Assembly: GCF_900129855.1 (NCBI RefSeq) | Contig: NZ_LT670819.1 | Location: 8,246,001-8,310,000, forward strand | Source of the DNA: Streptomyces sp. 3214.6 | GTDB lineage: Bacteria; Actinomycetota; Actinomycetes; Streptomycetales; Streptomycetaceae | Length of the DNA: 64,000 nucleotides | Direction of reading: 5' to 3' | In this document: positions 1-11,510 of the stretch, piece by piece | Numbering within the stretch: position 1 is the first letter of the stretch | Layout: each line of letters starts with the position of its first letter | Made by a program: the position numbers and the translations under genes | Notes under the pieces: model-generated | What the model saw: the letters and a program-made list of their open reading frames with translations, nothing else | The model's database searches: none | What the model was told of the DNA's origin: nothing

Positions 1-1
1 G

Positions 2-199
2 GGCCGGGTCACGGTGCGCTTCGAGACGCCCGAGTCGGAGCCGGGCCGGGTGCGGACGTTCCGGACCGACGACCCGGAGCTGGAGCCGGCGGATCCGCTG
101 CCACTGGTGCGGCGAATACCTGACGAGGACGGCCGGACCGGGAACTCTCGGCGAGACGAATCAGTTACACAGAGTGAAGCGGCTCGCGGTGTGGGGTGA
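2..199 (+). CDS. 3' end of an unidentified gene cut by the window edge
   Basis: The reading frame starting at base 2 is open from the window edge to a TGA at 197-199 and reads GRVTVRFETPESEPGR onward. There is no ribosome binding site before the internal GTG at 14, so this looks like the last ~65 codons of a gene that begins outside the window. The tail is rich in Asp, Glu, Pro and Arg and has no motif I can name. Third codon positions are GC-rich, as expected for coding sequence here. It could also be fortuitous; the function is unknown. Confidence 0.4.
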   Translation, partial: GRVTVRFETPESEPGRVRTFRTDDPELEPADPLPLVRRIPDEDGRTGNSRRDESVTQSEAARGVG

Positions 200-256
200 G
201 TCGGAGGGGTGGCGGTGTCCTGAGAGGTGGCGCCGGTAGAGGAGGGTGAAAGCCGG

Positions 257-718
257 ATGAAATTGCACGGAGGTCGGGTCGTGGACGCGGGTGGGGTGTC
301 GCCGGAGCGTGAGGCGGAGATGCGGCAGGTGGTGGATCGGGTCGCCCGCTGGTCCGTAAACCGGAGCGACGTGGTCGGGCTGCTCCTCGTCGGGTCATGT
401 GCGCGTGGTGCCGCGCGTCCCGATTCGGACGTCGATCTCGTGCTGTTGTCGACGGCCGCTGACCGGTACGGTGCCGACGACGCGTGGGCGGGTGAGCTGT
501 CCCTGGGGGAGCTGGTCCGTGTGCGGGAATGGGGGCCCATCACCGAATGGCGGTATGTCACCGCTTCCGGTCTGGAAGTGGAGGTGGGCGTCGGTTCTCC
601 CGGCTGGGCGCGGGCCGATCCGGTCGACGACGGCACGCGGAACGTCGTGACGGACGGCGCCCGGCCGCTGTACGACCCTACCGGGATCCTCCGGGAGCTG
701 ATACAGGCCTGTGCCTGA
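257..718 (+). CDS. Nucleotidyltransferase domain protein (Pol beta-like fold)
   Basis: Small protein of 153 residues with the signature of minimal nucleotidyltransferases, a GSCARG turn followed by SDVDLVLL (residues ~43-60), where the two Asp residues coordinate the metal and NTP. A third acidic residue lies in EVEVGV near residue 110. This is the fold of aminoglycoside nucleotidyltransferases and of MNT-type antitoxins. The ATG at 257 was chosen because AGGAGG sits 9-15 bases upstream; an upstream GTG at 227 lacks such a site. No HEPN partner lies beside it, so an MNT-HEPN toxin-antitoxin role is not supported. The substrate is unknown. The gene is convergent with the PRC-barrel gene, the two stops being 5 bases apart. 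Confidence 0.75.
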   Translation: MKLHGGRVVDAGGVSPEREAEMRQVVDRVARWSVNRSDVVGLLLVGSCARGAARPDSDVDLVLLSTAADRYGADDAWAGELSLGELVRVREWGPITEWRYVTASGLEVEVGVGSPGWARADPVDDGTRNVVTDGARPLYDPTGILRELIQACA

Positions 719-723
719 GGGGC

Positions 724-1095
724 TCAACTCTCGTCCGTGCCCGCGAGCCGGCCGAAGTCGTGGTCGGGGAGCGGAGGCGGGGCGGCCACGTCGAGGCCGT
801 AGTGGTGGTAGAGCTGGAGTTCCTGTTCCGGAGAGAGATGGCGGCCCACGCCGAAGTCCGGGGCGTCCTTGATCAGAGCCCGGTCGAAGGGAATGTGCAG
901 GGTGCCCTCGACCAGCTCGCTGGGCTCCAGAGGGACGAAGGCGTCGCGGGAGAACAGACCGGTGCGTATGGCCGCCCACTCCGGCACTCCGGTGGCGTCG
1001 TCGAGGTAGACCTCGTCGACGGTGCCGATCTTGGTGCCGTTGCGGTCGAATGCCTTGCGGCCGATCAGGTTGCGCGGATCGATGTCGGTCTGCAC
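724..1095 (-). CDS. PRC-barrel domain protein
   Basis: 123-residue protein beginning MQTDIDPRNLIGRKAFDRNG; the core pattern (IGRKAFDRNGTKIGTVDEVYLDDATG, interrupted here by nothing) is the beta-barrel found in RNA-processing RimM and in photosynthetic reaction centre H subunits. Streptomycetes carry several stand-alone PRC proteins whose role is unclear, often linked to stress. The GTG at 1095 is preceded by GGAGG about 6 bases away, which fixes the start; longer upstream in-frame sequence overlaps the glycine riboswitch of the divergent gcvP and is not coding. The tail has an HLSPEQELQLYHHYGL helix typical of these proteins. Likely monocistronic. Confidence 0.75.
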   Translation of the reverse strand: MQTDIDPRNLIGRKAFDRNGTKIGTVDEVYLDDATGVPEWAAIRTGLFSRDAFVPLEPSELVEGTLHIPFDRALIKDAPDFGVGRHLSPEQELQLYHHYGLDVAAPPPLPDHDFGRLAGTDES

Positions 1096-1212
1096 GGGCC
1101 CTCCACATGGTCGCAACTCATCCGTAAGCACTACAAAAGAGCACTTTGGGACGGGCGGCCACTCGAGAGGGTGGCGTTGACCTCGCTGGTAGTCTGACAA
1201 CGGCTGCTGACC

Positions 1213-1425
1213 CCGTGCGGGAGAGTCCTCCGGACACCATCGGAGGCGCCGAAGGAGCAAATCCTCCCCGGAATCTCTCAGGCTCACGTACCGCACGGAC
1301 GAGGTCACTCTGGAAAGCAGGGCGGGTGCCGACGGCGTCGACGGCGTCCGCTCTCACCGACGGTGAAAGCCGGCTGTCCTCGGGCGGCCGGTGAAGCTCT
1401 CAGGTTGAGATGACAGAGGGGGAGG
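1213..1425 (+). ncRNA. Tandem glycine riboswitch of gcvP
   Basis: Two successive glycine aptamers are visible. The first (about 1215-1320) has GGGAGAG, then CGCCGAAGGAGCAA, GGAATCTCTCAGGC, and ends with ACTCTGGAAAGCAG. The second (about 1328-1425) begins after a short linker, has CACCGACGGTGAAAGCC, GAAGCTCTCAGGT and a closing GAGATGACAGAGGGGGAGG. These are hallmark elements of the glycine-sensing RNA that switches on glycine cleavage genes when glycine is abundant. The RNA lies 60 bases before the gcvP start and in the same direction. Confidence 0.95.
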
Positions 1426-1485
1426 CCGTCCGGGTACCCGCGCCGTGGTGACCCTCGAAGGTCGTCAGACCAGGAGGCCTCAGAA

Positions 1486-4371
<2,886 letters not shown>

Positions 4372-4386
4372 GCGGGCGAGGCGCTG

Positions 4387-4410
4387 CTCGGCTGGGGTTG
4401 CCCAGCCGAG
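4387..4410 (+). terminator. Hairpin terminator after gcvP
   Basis: Perfect 10-bp stem, CTCGGCTGGG paired with CCCAGCCGAG around a 4-base loop, 16 bases after the gcvP stop. There is no U-tract, which is usual for terminators in high-GC actinobacteria. Confidence 0.75.
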
Positions 4411-4634
4411 TCGCCGTCCTTGCCGATGATCGGGGCACCTCCCGGTGACCGGGCAGGGCCGGTCCGGGGCGGCTGCGGTCGGGGGTGCGCGGGGCACGGC
4501 GGTGATCCCGACTCTTCTGCGCGCTGCGGAGTCGCTCAGGTCCCGGCCCGCGAGCCGGACGTGTTCGGCCCGCTCACGGGCCAGGGTCTCGCGGCGCTGA
4601 GCCAGGAGTCCGTCGCACCTCTAGCGACGCGCCC

Positions 4635-4657
4635 CCCACGGCGTTCTGTGCCGTGGG
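4635..4657 (-). terminator. Hairpin terminator after the di-TOBE gene
   Basis: Perfect 8-bp stem CCCACGGC / GCCGTGGG with a 7-base loop, directly downstream of the minus-strand gene ending at 4666. Together with the hairpin at 4387 it separates the convergent gcvP and molbindin genes; 4411-4634 shows no gene. Confidence 0.65.
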
Positions 4658-4665
4658 CGGTGACT

Positions 4666-5085
4666 CTAGTCGGTGGCCAGGGACACCTCGGTCGCCTTGA
4701 TCAGCGCGATGACGTCGGAGCCCACGAAGAGACCGAGGTCGGTGGCCGCGTCCTTGGTGATCGCCGCGGTGAGTTCGCCGCCCGCCACGGTGATCTTCAC
4801 CGCGGCCATGGCGCTGCCGATCACGAGACCGGTGATCGTGCCGGGGAGCCGGTTGCGGATCGAGAGGCCGTCGACCGGGCCGGTGGCCAGCGAGACCTCC
4901 GTCGACTTCACCAGCGCGCGGACGGCGGTACCGGTGGTGAGGCCGAGGTGGTTCACGGCCTCCAGTGTGATGGCCGCCGTGACGTCCTGGCCGCCGGCCA
5001 GGCGGATCGTGACGGTGGCCATGACCTCGCCGGGGTGGACGGCGGTGACGGTGCCGGGGAGCTGATTGCGGATGCTCAGGGTCAT
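4666..5085 (-). CDS. Molbindin-like protein with two TOBE (Mop) domains
   Basis: 139 residues made of two copies of the ~65-residue TOBE/Mop fold: SIRNQLPGTV...VKSTEVSLATG and SIRNRLPGTI...IKATEVSLATD, each with the LxxRNxLPG start and the K(A/S)TEV end that bind molybdate or tungstate at domain interfaces. Such stand-alone di-Mop proteins store or buffer molybdate in the cytoplasm. I start at the ATG at 5085 (MTLSIRN); a TTG three codons upstream is possible. The next gene upstream on the same strand also carries a TOBE domain, but no modABC transporter genes are in the window. Confidence 0.85.
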   Translation of the reverse strand: MTLSIRNQLPGTVTAVHPGEVMATVTIRLAGGQDVTAAITLEAVNHLGLTTGTAVRALVKSTEVSLATGPVDGLSIRNRLPGTITGLVIGSAMAAVKITVAGGELTAAITKDAATDLGLFVGSDVIALIKATEVSLATD

Positions 5086-5162
5086 GGGCACCAACGGTAG
5101 GGCTCCGCTCGGTTTATGCCGGGTATGCGTGGATCTGCGTCGCCTTGACGCTTACCCAGACC

Positions 5163-5180
5163 CTCGCACCCGGGTGCGGG
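5163..5180 (-). terminator. Possible hairpin after the HTH-TOBE gene
   Basis: A 14-bp perfect palindrome CGCACCCGGGTGCG (5165-5178), extended by two outer pairs, lies about 50 bases downstream of the gene ending at 5228. It may end that transcript or serve as a binding site; the rest of 5086-5227 shows no gene. Confidence 0.35.
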
Positions 5181-5227
5181 TCGAGCTCCGCGGCGGCGAC
5201 CAGGAGGAGGCCGCCGCCCGTCGTCGT

Positions 5228-5623
5228 TCAGGTGCGGTCGATGTGTACGTTTGTCGACTTCACGCGGGCCGTGGCCTCCATGCCGACCTCCAGTCCCAGT
5301 TCCTCGACGGCCTCGCGGGTGAGCAGGGAGACCAGACGGTGCGGGCCGGCCTGGATCTCCACCTGGGCGGCGACGTCGCCGAGCTTGATCGCGGTGACGA
5401 TGCCGGGGAAGGCGTTGCGGACCGAGGTGTACGGGGTGTCCTCGGCGGGGCCGTCGGCCCGGGCGAGTGCCACGGAGAAGGCGGCGAGGTCCTTGCCGTC
5501 GATGAGGCGCCGTCCGGCCTCGTCGCGATGGGTCGCCACCCGGCCGGCGTCGGCCCAGCGGCGTGCGGTGTCGGGGCTCACGCCGAGCAGCCGTGCCGCC
5601 TGGCCGATTGTGTAGCTCTGCAT
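5228..5623 (-). CDS. MerR-like helix-turn-helix protein with TOBE molybdate-binding domain
   Basis: 131 residues. The N-terminus MQSYTIGQAARLLGVSPDTAR is an excisionase/MerR-type winged helix that binds DNA; the C-terminus (from about residue 65, TSVRNAFPGIV to ARVKSTNVHIDRT) is one TOBE domain that binds molybdate. This is the architecture of small molybdate-responsive regulators placed before modABC in actinobacteria. Here it is followed instead by a di-TOBE molbindin gene. The ATG at 5623 starts exactly at the HTH; upstream in-frame sequence is low-complexity Arg/Pro. A role in molybdate-dependent regulation is inferred. Confidence 0.8.
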   Translation of the reverse strand: MQSYTIGQAARLLGVSPDTARRWADAGRVATHRDEAGRRLIDGKDLAAFSVALARADGPAEDTPYTSVRNAFPGIVTAIKLGDVAAQVEIQAGPHRLVSLLTREAVEELGLEVGMEATARVKSTNVHIDRT

Positions 5624-6200
5624 GCCGGTCACGATAGGGCCGCGAGCGGCAGGTGGTGGACGTGGGGCGGGGACCGGGTCGTGGAGGTGCCGAGCGCGAC
5701 CGCGGGGGACGGTCGGTCGACCACGGCAGAGCCCGCGCGCGCCGACCGCGCTCACGGCGGCATGCGCACGGCCGACCTGACGGTTGATGCCCGGCTTGCC
5801 GCGGTCTGCGCACTCGTCCACATGAACCCCGCCCACCAGCGCACCCTGGCCGTCCTCGGCGCCGCGAGCGGTACCGGCGAACGCACGGTGGAGCGGGGTC
5901 GGGCCGAGGCGCAGGACATCGGCCGGATCGAGCGGAAGTCCCGCCTCGGCAGCCGGGCGGGGTTCGCGGACGGCCCCCTTCGGAGCGGGCTGGACAGGCG
6001 CTGCGGCCGGCTGGGGCGCGCTGCGGCTGAAGACAGCGGCCGGGGACAGAGGGGGCGTGGTGGACGCCGACGCGCTCGCTGTCGAGTGGCCCAGGTCAAG
6101 GGGCCATTGTGCCGCTTCGGCGGACGGGCCTCAGGGCGGATCGTGGTGCGGCCGCCGCGGCGGAGGCCGTTCGGCGGGAGTCAGGGGCGCCGAGTGTCCT
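5624..6200. other. 577-base stretch without a recognised gene
   Basis: The start should hold the promoter of the HTH-TOBE gene. On the plus strand a frame from about 5760 reads MRTADLTVDARLAAVCALVH and keeps coding-like third positions for ~60 codons, then degenerates into Arg/Gly-rich sequence. No ribosome binding site or known family was seen, so it is at most a gene remnant. Confidence 0.4.
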
Positions 6201-6752
6201 TCAGGGCAGGCCGGAGGCCTTGAGGATCGCCTGTGCGATCGGGTCGTCGATCTCGTGACGCAGGCGCTCCAGTACCTCTGCGCCTTCCCGCAGGGTGCCG
6301 CGTTCCAGGGAACGGCGTGCTCCTGTGTCGAGTTCGTGCCAGAGCAGCGGGTCTCCGGTGAGCACCCGGGGGTCCAGCTCCAGCCGGTGTCCGTGGGCGT
6401 CGGACAGGACCAGGTGGGCGGAGGCCCCGGCGTACTGGCGTACGGCGACCAGCGCGTCGGTGCGCACCTGGCGCCGACGGACCGGGCCGCTGACGGCCAG
6501 CAGGCCGGGGCCCGCGGCGACCCTCGGGGGGAGGAGCACGGCGAGGACGCCGGCGGAGAGGGTCAGCCACAGCAGGGCACGGGGAAGGGTGAGGGTCTCC
6601 GCGTCCCAGTCGACCAGGAACGTCAGAGCGCAGAAGCCGAGCGCGCAGCCCGTCGCGAGCCGGACGTCGGCGCGCCGGCGGCGGTCGACGGTCGGGTACG
6701 CCGGTGCACCGCCGCCGCGGCCTTGCCCCTGCCCTGCTTCCGGCCCTTGCAT
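6201..6752 (-). CDS. Small membrane protein of unknown function
   Basis: 183 residues. After a polar, Arg-rich N-terminus there are two hydrophobic segments (about residues 34-50 and 58-80, ending LLPPRVAAGPGLLAVSGPV) forming a hairpin in the membrane. The rest is a soluble domain reading RTDALVAVRQYAGASAHLVLSDAHGHRLELDPRVL, a beta pattern like the PH-type domains of bacterial membrane proteins, and a helical tail DDPIAQAILKASGLP. This layout recurs in streptomycete proteins without assigned function. It lies downstream of the APC permease on the same strand with a 107-base gap. Confidence 0.6.
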   Translation of the reverse strand: MQGPEAGQGQGRGGGAPAYPTVDRRRRADVRLATGCALGFCALTFLVDWDAETLTLPRALLWLTLSAGVLAVLLPPRVAAGPGLLAVSGPVRRRQVRTDALVAVRQYAGASAHLVLSDAHGHRLELDPRVLTGDPLLWHELDTGARRSLERGTLREGAEVLERLRHEIDDPIAQAILKASGLP

Positions 6753-6859
6753 GAGCCCGAAGGTAGGCCGCTCCGGGGGCCGGGGGGAGGGGTGCTGACG
6801 GGGTTCTGACGTTGTCCGGCCGGATTCTTACGCGTTTCTGACGATGCCGGGTCCCGGGA

Positions 6860-8815
6860 TCAGCCGGTGTGGACGCGGGGACGGCGGGCGCGGTCCGGTT
6901 CCGCCTCGCGCAGGACCTCGCGGGTGACCGGGGCGACCTCGCCCTGGCCGAAGAGGAAGAAGCGCAGGAAGTTGGCGAAGGGGTTGCCCTCGGTCCACTC
7001 GAAGTAGATGTGCGGGAGGCAGCCGGTGGAGTCGCGGGTGTGCAGGAGCAGCGCGGCCAGGGCGTTGGAGATGGAGGACGACTCCAGGGTCAGGACGCGG
7101 TAGCGGTTGTGCAGGACCTCTCCGCGCACGGTGAGACCGGACTCGAACTCGGACGGGTCGACGACGGTCACCTCAACGAAGACGAAGTCCTCGCCGGGAA
7201 TGTCGTTGTCCTCGCGGATCTGCTCGATCTTGTCGCGGTACTCGGCCTTGTCGCGCTGGTCGGGCTCGTTGGCGATGAACCGTATTTTGCGGCTGGCCAT
7301 GTCCCGGATGAAACGTTCCGCCATGTCGTCGAGCGTCACGCTGGTCACGCGGAGCTCGAAGGCGCGGGCGAGGCGGGAGAGCAGGGAGACGAGGATGATG
7401 CCGGCGATGAAGCAGGCGCCGATCTTCACGCCGTCGGGGCGTTCGATGACGTTCACGACAGTGACGTAGAGCAGGACCGCCGAGACGACGGCGAAGCCGA
7501 TGGTCCAGCCGCGTTGCTGGGCGCGGCGGGCGGCGATGGTCACGGCGATGGCCGCGGAGGACATCAGGACCAGGACGCCGGTGGCGTAGGCGCCGCCCTG
7601 GGCGTCGACGTCTGCGTCGAAGATCCAGGTGACCAGGAAGGCGATCAGGGTGAAGACGATGACCATGGGGCGCACGGCGCGGGCCCAGTGCGGGGCCATG
7701 CCGTACCGGGGGAGGTAGCGGGGCATCAGGTTGAGCAGTCCGGCCATGGCGGAGGCGCCGGCGAACCAGAGGATGGCGATGGTCGAGACGTCGTAGACCG
7801 TGCCGAAGGCGTTGCCCAGGTACTCGTGGGAGAGGTAGGCGAGGGCGCGGCCGTTGGCCTGGCCGCCGTCCTCGAACTCCTTCTCCGGGATCAGCACCGT
7901 GGTGATGAAGCTGGTGGCGATCAGGAAGACGCTCATGATCAGGGCAGCGGTCGTCAGCAGCTTCTTGGTGTCCCGGATGCGGCCCTCGGGGTTCTCCGGG
8001 GTGTCGTCCGGGTCGCCCTGGACGTGGGGCATGACCGCGACGCCGGTCTCGAAGCCGGACAGACCCAGCGCCAGCTTGGGGAAGACCAGCAGGGAGACGC
8101 CGATCATCGCGAAGACGTTGCCGTGCTCGGCGGTCAGGGCGTTGGACCAGTCGGTGACCACATGGCCCTCGGTGAGCACGTGCCACAGGCCCACGGCCAC
8201 CACGACCGCGTTCAGGCCGAGGTAGACGACCACCAGGGCGACGGCGACCCCGATGGCCTCCAGGAAGCCCTTGAGGAACACCGCGCCGAGCAGGGCGACG
8301 AGGATGAGCGTGATCACCATCTGCTGGTCGTGCAGGGTGCCGGTGAGGTGCGGGTTCTCGACCAGGTGGGTCGAGGCGTCGGCGGCTGACAGGGTGATGG
8401 TGATCAGGAAGTCGGTGGCGGCGAAGCCCAGCAGGGTCAGGACGAACAGCTTGCCCTTCCAGAAGGACAGCAGCCGCTCCAGCATGGCGATCGAGCCCTC
8501 GCCGTGCGGGCTCTCCTCGGCAACCCGCCGGTAGACCGGCAGGGCGCCCGCCAGGGTGACGATGACGAGCACGACGGTCGCGACGGGGGAGAGCAGACCG
8601 GCCGCGAGCGCGGCGATGCCCGGCTGGTAGCCGAGGGTGGAGAAGTAGTCGACGCCGGTCAGGCACATGACCCGGTACCAGCGCTGCCCCTTGGGCTCGG
8701 GCTTGGCCTCGGCGCTCGGGGCCGGCTGCTGAGCGTGCCCCTTGCCCATGTCGGACAGGCCCTCCAGCATCCAGGCGCGCAGGCGACTGGGGGGAGGGTG
8801 CTCGGTGGTGGCCAT
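6860..8815 (-). CDS. APC superfamily permease
   Basis: 651-residue membrane transporter of the amino acid-polyamine-organocation type with about 12 transmembrane segments. The first begins YRVMCLTGVDYFSTLGYQPG, the typical unwound first helix of this family, and segments continue to about residue 485. A ~160-residue cytoplasmic C-terminus (from RLARAFELRVTSVTLDD) contains alpha/beta sequence seen in the large KUP- and APC-type transporters of actinobacteria and may be regulatory. The substrate is not deducible. ATG at 8815 follows CAGGAG by 8 bases. The gene is divergent from the sugar-binding protein operon. Confidence 0.85.
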   Translation of the reverse strand: MATTEHPPPSRLRAWMLEGLSDMGKGHAQQPAPSAEAKPEPKGQRWYRVMCLTGVDYFSTLGYQPGIAALAAGLLSPVATVVLVIVTLAGALPVYRRVAEESPHGEGSIAMLERLLSFWKGKLFVLTLLGFAATDFLITITLSAADASTHLVENPHLTGTLHDQQMVITLILVALLGAVFLKGFLEAIGVAVALVVVYLGLNAVVVAVGLWHVLTEGHVVTDWSNALTAEHGNVFAMIGVSLLVFPKLALGLSGFETGVAVMPHVQGDPDDTPENPEGRIRDTKKLLTTAALIMSVFLIATSFITTVLIPEKEFEDGGQANGRALAYLSHEYLGNAFGTVYDVSTIAILWFAGASAMAGLLNLMPRYLPRYGMAPHWARAVRPMVIVFTLIAFLVTWIFDADVDAQGGAYATGVLVLMSSAAIAVTIAARRAQQRGWTIGFAVVSAVLLYVTVVNVIERPDGVKIGACFIAGIILVSLLSRLARAFELRVTSVTLDDMAERFIRDMASRKIRFIANEPDQRDKAEYRDKIEQIREDNDIPGEDFVFVEVTVVDPSEFESGLTVRGEVLHNRYRVLTLESSSISNALAALLLHTRDSTGCLPHIYFEWTEGNPFANFLRFFLFGQGEVAPVTREVLREAEPDRARRPRVHTG

Positions 8816-9212
8816 CGGCGTGCTCCTGATGTGCGGCTCAGCGTGTGGTTTCGGCCATCACGCGGACGGCGGCATCAGCGTAAGCGGAGAGTGACGCCTG
8901 AGCCCACGGATCATGGGCCGGACGGCGTCAAGCTTCCGTTAAGACTGGTCACGGGCCGGACGCCCGGCCCCCGGTGCGGATGGGCTCGTTTCCGGCCACG
9001 GGGGCTCGCGGCGCGCCGCGCTCCGTAATGTTCGCCACCGAATCCGAATGTTTCGGCGCCTTCGGTGATCCCTTCAGGCCTTGTTTCTTGAGCGGGCCCC
9101 TGGATTGCCTGTGTTCAAGGGGTTGCCACCCGTCGGAGGGTGTCTCTAGGGTGCGGCAGCAGCGAAGCTTTCTGGATCTGGTTCGAAACTTTCGATCAAC
9201 AAGGAGCGCATG
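8816..9212. promoter_or_regulatory. Divergent intergenic region with promoter of the xylo-oligosaccharide operon
   Basis: About 400 bases between the divergent permease and sugar-binding protein genes, with locally lower GC around 9020-9200. It carries no gene. The last part holds the operator at 9184 and the AAGGAG ribosome site at 9201. Confidence 0.6.
9184..9194. promoter_or_regulatory. Candidate LacI-family operator of the xylan operon
   Basis: CGAAACTTTCG, an 11-base inverted repeat, sits 18 bases before the start of the sugar-binding protein. The same sequence was described upstream of Streptomyces xylanase genes as the site of a repressor-type protein (established for Streptomyces sp. 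EC3 xlnC). A related sequence (9 of 11 bases) precedes the lacI-type gene at 14541. Confidence 0.7.
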
Positions 9213-10505
9213 ATGGGTGACCCGGCACTCTCCCGCCGCGGGTTCCTGGCGGCCTCCGCCGCGGCCGGTCTGAGCATGACGGCACTGAGCGCCTGCGGCG
9301 GCGACTCGGACGGGGGGTCGTCGGGGACGACCACGATCGAGTGGTGGAACATCTCCACCACCCAGCCGGCCAAGAACGTCTGGGCCGCTCTGGCCAAGCA
9401 GTTCGAGGCGCAGAACCCCAAGGTGAAGATCAAGATCGTCCAGTTGGAGAACGACGCCTACAAGTCGAAGATGACGGCGCTGACCGCCTCGGGGAAGCTC
9501 CCCGACATCTTCCACACCTGGGGCGGCGGTGTCCTGAAGCAGCAGGTCGACGCCGGGCTGGTCGAGGACCTCACGGACCGGACGAAGGAGTGGGGAGAGG
9601 GCCTGCTGTCGGTCGCCCGCGAGCCCTACCTGCTGGACAAGACGGTGTACGGCATCCCGTTCGACATCGGCATGATCGGGTTCTGGTACAACAAGGCGCT
9701 CTTCAAGCAGGCCGGCATCAGCGCCCCGCCCACCACCTGGAGCGGTTTCCTCGACGCCGTACGCAAGCTGAAGGCCGCCAAGATCACCCCGCTCGCCCTG
9801 GCCGGCAAGGAGAAATGGCCCGGCATGTACTACTGGGCGTACCTGGCGATGCGCACCGCCGGTGTCGAGGCCCTGCAGAAGGCCGGGGTCGACAAGGACT
9901 TCACCGGAGACGGGTTCGTCCAGGCCGGTCAGCACCTGAAGGACCTCGTCGATCTGCAGCCGTTCCAGAAGGGCTTCCTCGGCGCCGCTTACTCCAGCCC
10001 CACGGGCCAGGCCGCCGCCGTCGGCAACAGCAAAGCGGCGATGGAACTCATGGGCCAATGGGCGCCCTCGGTGGAGGCCGACTCGGGCAAGGGGCTCGGC
10101 GCGAACCTCGGCTTCTTCCCGTTCCCGGCGGTTGAGGGCGGCAAGGGTGTCATCACCGAGGTGTTCGGCGGGGGCGGCGGGCACGCCCTGCGCAAGGGCG
10201 CCCCGCAGGCGGCCGTCGACTTCCTGAAGTTCTTCGCCTCGGCCGCCACGGACACCGAACTGGTCAAGAAGACCGGAGTGCTGCCCGTCGTCCCGGCCGC
10301 CGACAGCGCCATCACCGACCCCAACGTCAAGGCCGTACAGGCGCAGCTGAAGGCCGCCACCGGCTTCCAGCTCTACCTCGACCAGGCGTACGCGCCCGCC
10401 CTCGGCCAGGAGGTCAACGACAGCGTCGCCGCCCTCATCGCCGGCTCCAAGTCACCGAAGCAGGTCACCGAGTCGATCACCAAGGTCGCGAAGGAAGAGC
10501 AGTAG
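9213..10505 (+). CDS. Sugar ABC transporter substrate-binding lipoprotein
   Basis: 430-residue extracellular binding protein of the CUT1 (extracellular solute-binding family 1) class. The N-terminus has a twin-arginine-like SRRGFLAAS, a hydrophobic stretch and the lipobox LSAC with the lipidated Cys at about residue 28. Then follow the family patterns TIEWWNIS, KLPDIFHTWGGG and YGIPFDIGMIGFWYNK. The second of two adjacent ATGs is preferred because AAGGAG then lies 6 bases away rather than 3. It heads an operon with two permeases and a secreted xylanase, so the ligand is probably xylobiose or larger xylo-oligosaccharides. A xylanase-type operator lies just upstream. Confidence 0.9.
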   Translation: MGDPALSRRGFLAASAAAGLSMTALSACGGDSDGGSSGTTTIEWWNISTTQPAKNVWAALAKQFEAQNPKVKIKIVQLENDAYKSKMTALTASGKLPDIFHTWGGGVLKQQVDAGLVEDLTDRTKEWGEGLLSVAREPYLLDKTVYGIPFDIGMIGFWYNKALFKQAGISAPPTTWSGFLDAVRKLKAAKITPLALAGKEKWPGMYYWAYLAMRTAGVEALQKAGVDKDFTGDGFVQAGQHLKDLVDLQPFQKGFLGAAYSSPTGQAAAVGNSKAAMELMGQWAPSVEADSGKGLGANLGFFPFPAVEGGKGVITEVFGGGGGHALRKGAPQAAVDFLKFFASAATDTELVKKTGVLPVVPAADSAITDPNVKAVQAQLKAATGFQLYLDQAYAPALGQEVNDSVAALIAGSKSPKQVTESITKVAKEEQ

Positions 10506-10511
10506 CAGGCG

Positions 10512-11510
10512 ATGACCTCCACCTTCCTCCCGGACAAGCGCAGCGGCCCGGACGTCCACCTCCCGCCCCCGGCCGCGGACAGCGGCCGGGGCCGGGCGCG
10601 GCGGCGGGCCCTGCACTGGCTCACCGCCGTCGGTTTCCAGGCGCCCGCACTGGTGCTGTTCGGCACGCTCGTCCTGCTGCCGATGCTGTTCGCGCTGTAC
10701 GCCTCGTTCTTCCGCTGGGGCGGCTTCGGCATGCCCGAGGACTACATCGGCGGCGACAACTTCACCCGACTCTTCAAGGACCCGGTGTTCCTGGGCGACC
10801 TGTGGCGCTGCCTGCTCCTGGTCGGACTCTCGCTCCTCCTCCAGCTGCCGTTCGCGCTCGCCCTGGCGGTCGCGCTCAACCAGAAGATCCGCGGCCGGGC
10901 CGTGTACCGGATGCTGTTCTTCGCGCCGTACATCCTCTCCGAGGCGATCACCGGCGTCCTGTTCAGCATGATCTTCGCCCCGGACGACGGCCTCGCCGAC
11001 CACGTCTTCGGCGCGATCGGGCTGGACGGGGTGGGCGGGCAGTGGTTCGCCGACCCCTCCACCGTCATGGCCACCCTCTTCCTGGTCATGACGTGGAAGT
11101 TCTTCGGCTTCCACATGATGCTCTACCTGGCCGGGCTCCAGTCCATCCCGGCCGAGTTGACCGAGGCGGCCCTGATCGACGGTGCCGGCCCCTGGCAGCG
11201 CTTCCGCAACATCACCCTGCCGCTGCTCGCGCCCACCCTGCGGATCAGCGTCTTCCTGTCGGTCATCGGCGCGATCCAGCTCTTCGACCTGGTGTGGGTC
11301 GTCACCGCGGGCGGTCCCGACCACCACTCCGAGACGATGGCCGTGACCATGTTCCAGTACGGCTTCAAGCGCTACCAGGTCGGCTACGCCAGCGCGATCA
11401 GCGTGGCCATGTTCGGCATCAGCCTCGTCTTCGCCCTCGCCTACCAGCGGTTCGTGCTCCGCCGCGACCTTCAGGGCGCCACCACGACCATGCGAGGAGG
11501 CGGCTCGTGA
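10512..11510 (+). CDS. Sugar ABC transporter permease, first subunit (MalF type)
   Basis: 332 residues with six predicted transmembrane helices and the EAA-type cytoplasmic loop near residues 215-235 (PAELTEAALIDGAGPWQRF), which docks on the ATPase. The start is 6 bases after the binding-protein stop, and the stop overlaps the next permease start by 3 bases. No ATPase gene is in the operon; Streptomyces CUT1 importers usually borrow the shared ATPase MsiK, encoded elsewhere. Confidence 0.92.
   Translation: MTSTFLPDKRSGPDVHLPPPAADSGRGRARRRALHWLTAVGFQAPALVLFGTLVLLPMLFALYASFFRWGGFGMPEDYIGGDNFTRLFKDPVFLGDLWRCLLLVGLSLLLQLPFALALAVALNQKIRGRAVYRMLFFAPYILSEAITGVLFSMIFAPDDGLADHVFGAIGLDGVGGQWFADPSTVMATLFLVMTWKFFGFHMMLYLAGLQSIPAELTEAALIDGAGPWQRFRNITLPLLAPTLRISVFLSVIGAIQLFDLVWVVTAGGPDHHSETMAVTMFQYGFKRYQVGYASAISVAMFGISLVFALAYQRFVLRRDLQGATTTMRGGGS

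Noticed and set aside
257..718. MNT-HEPN toxin-antitoxin system
   Set aside because: Only the nucleotidyltransferase is present; no HEPN gene lies on either side.
5756..6223. Plus-strand frame with a coding-like first 60 codons
   Set aside because: Degenerates into Arg/Gly repeats, has no ribosome site and no recognisable family; kept only as a possible remnant.
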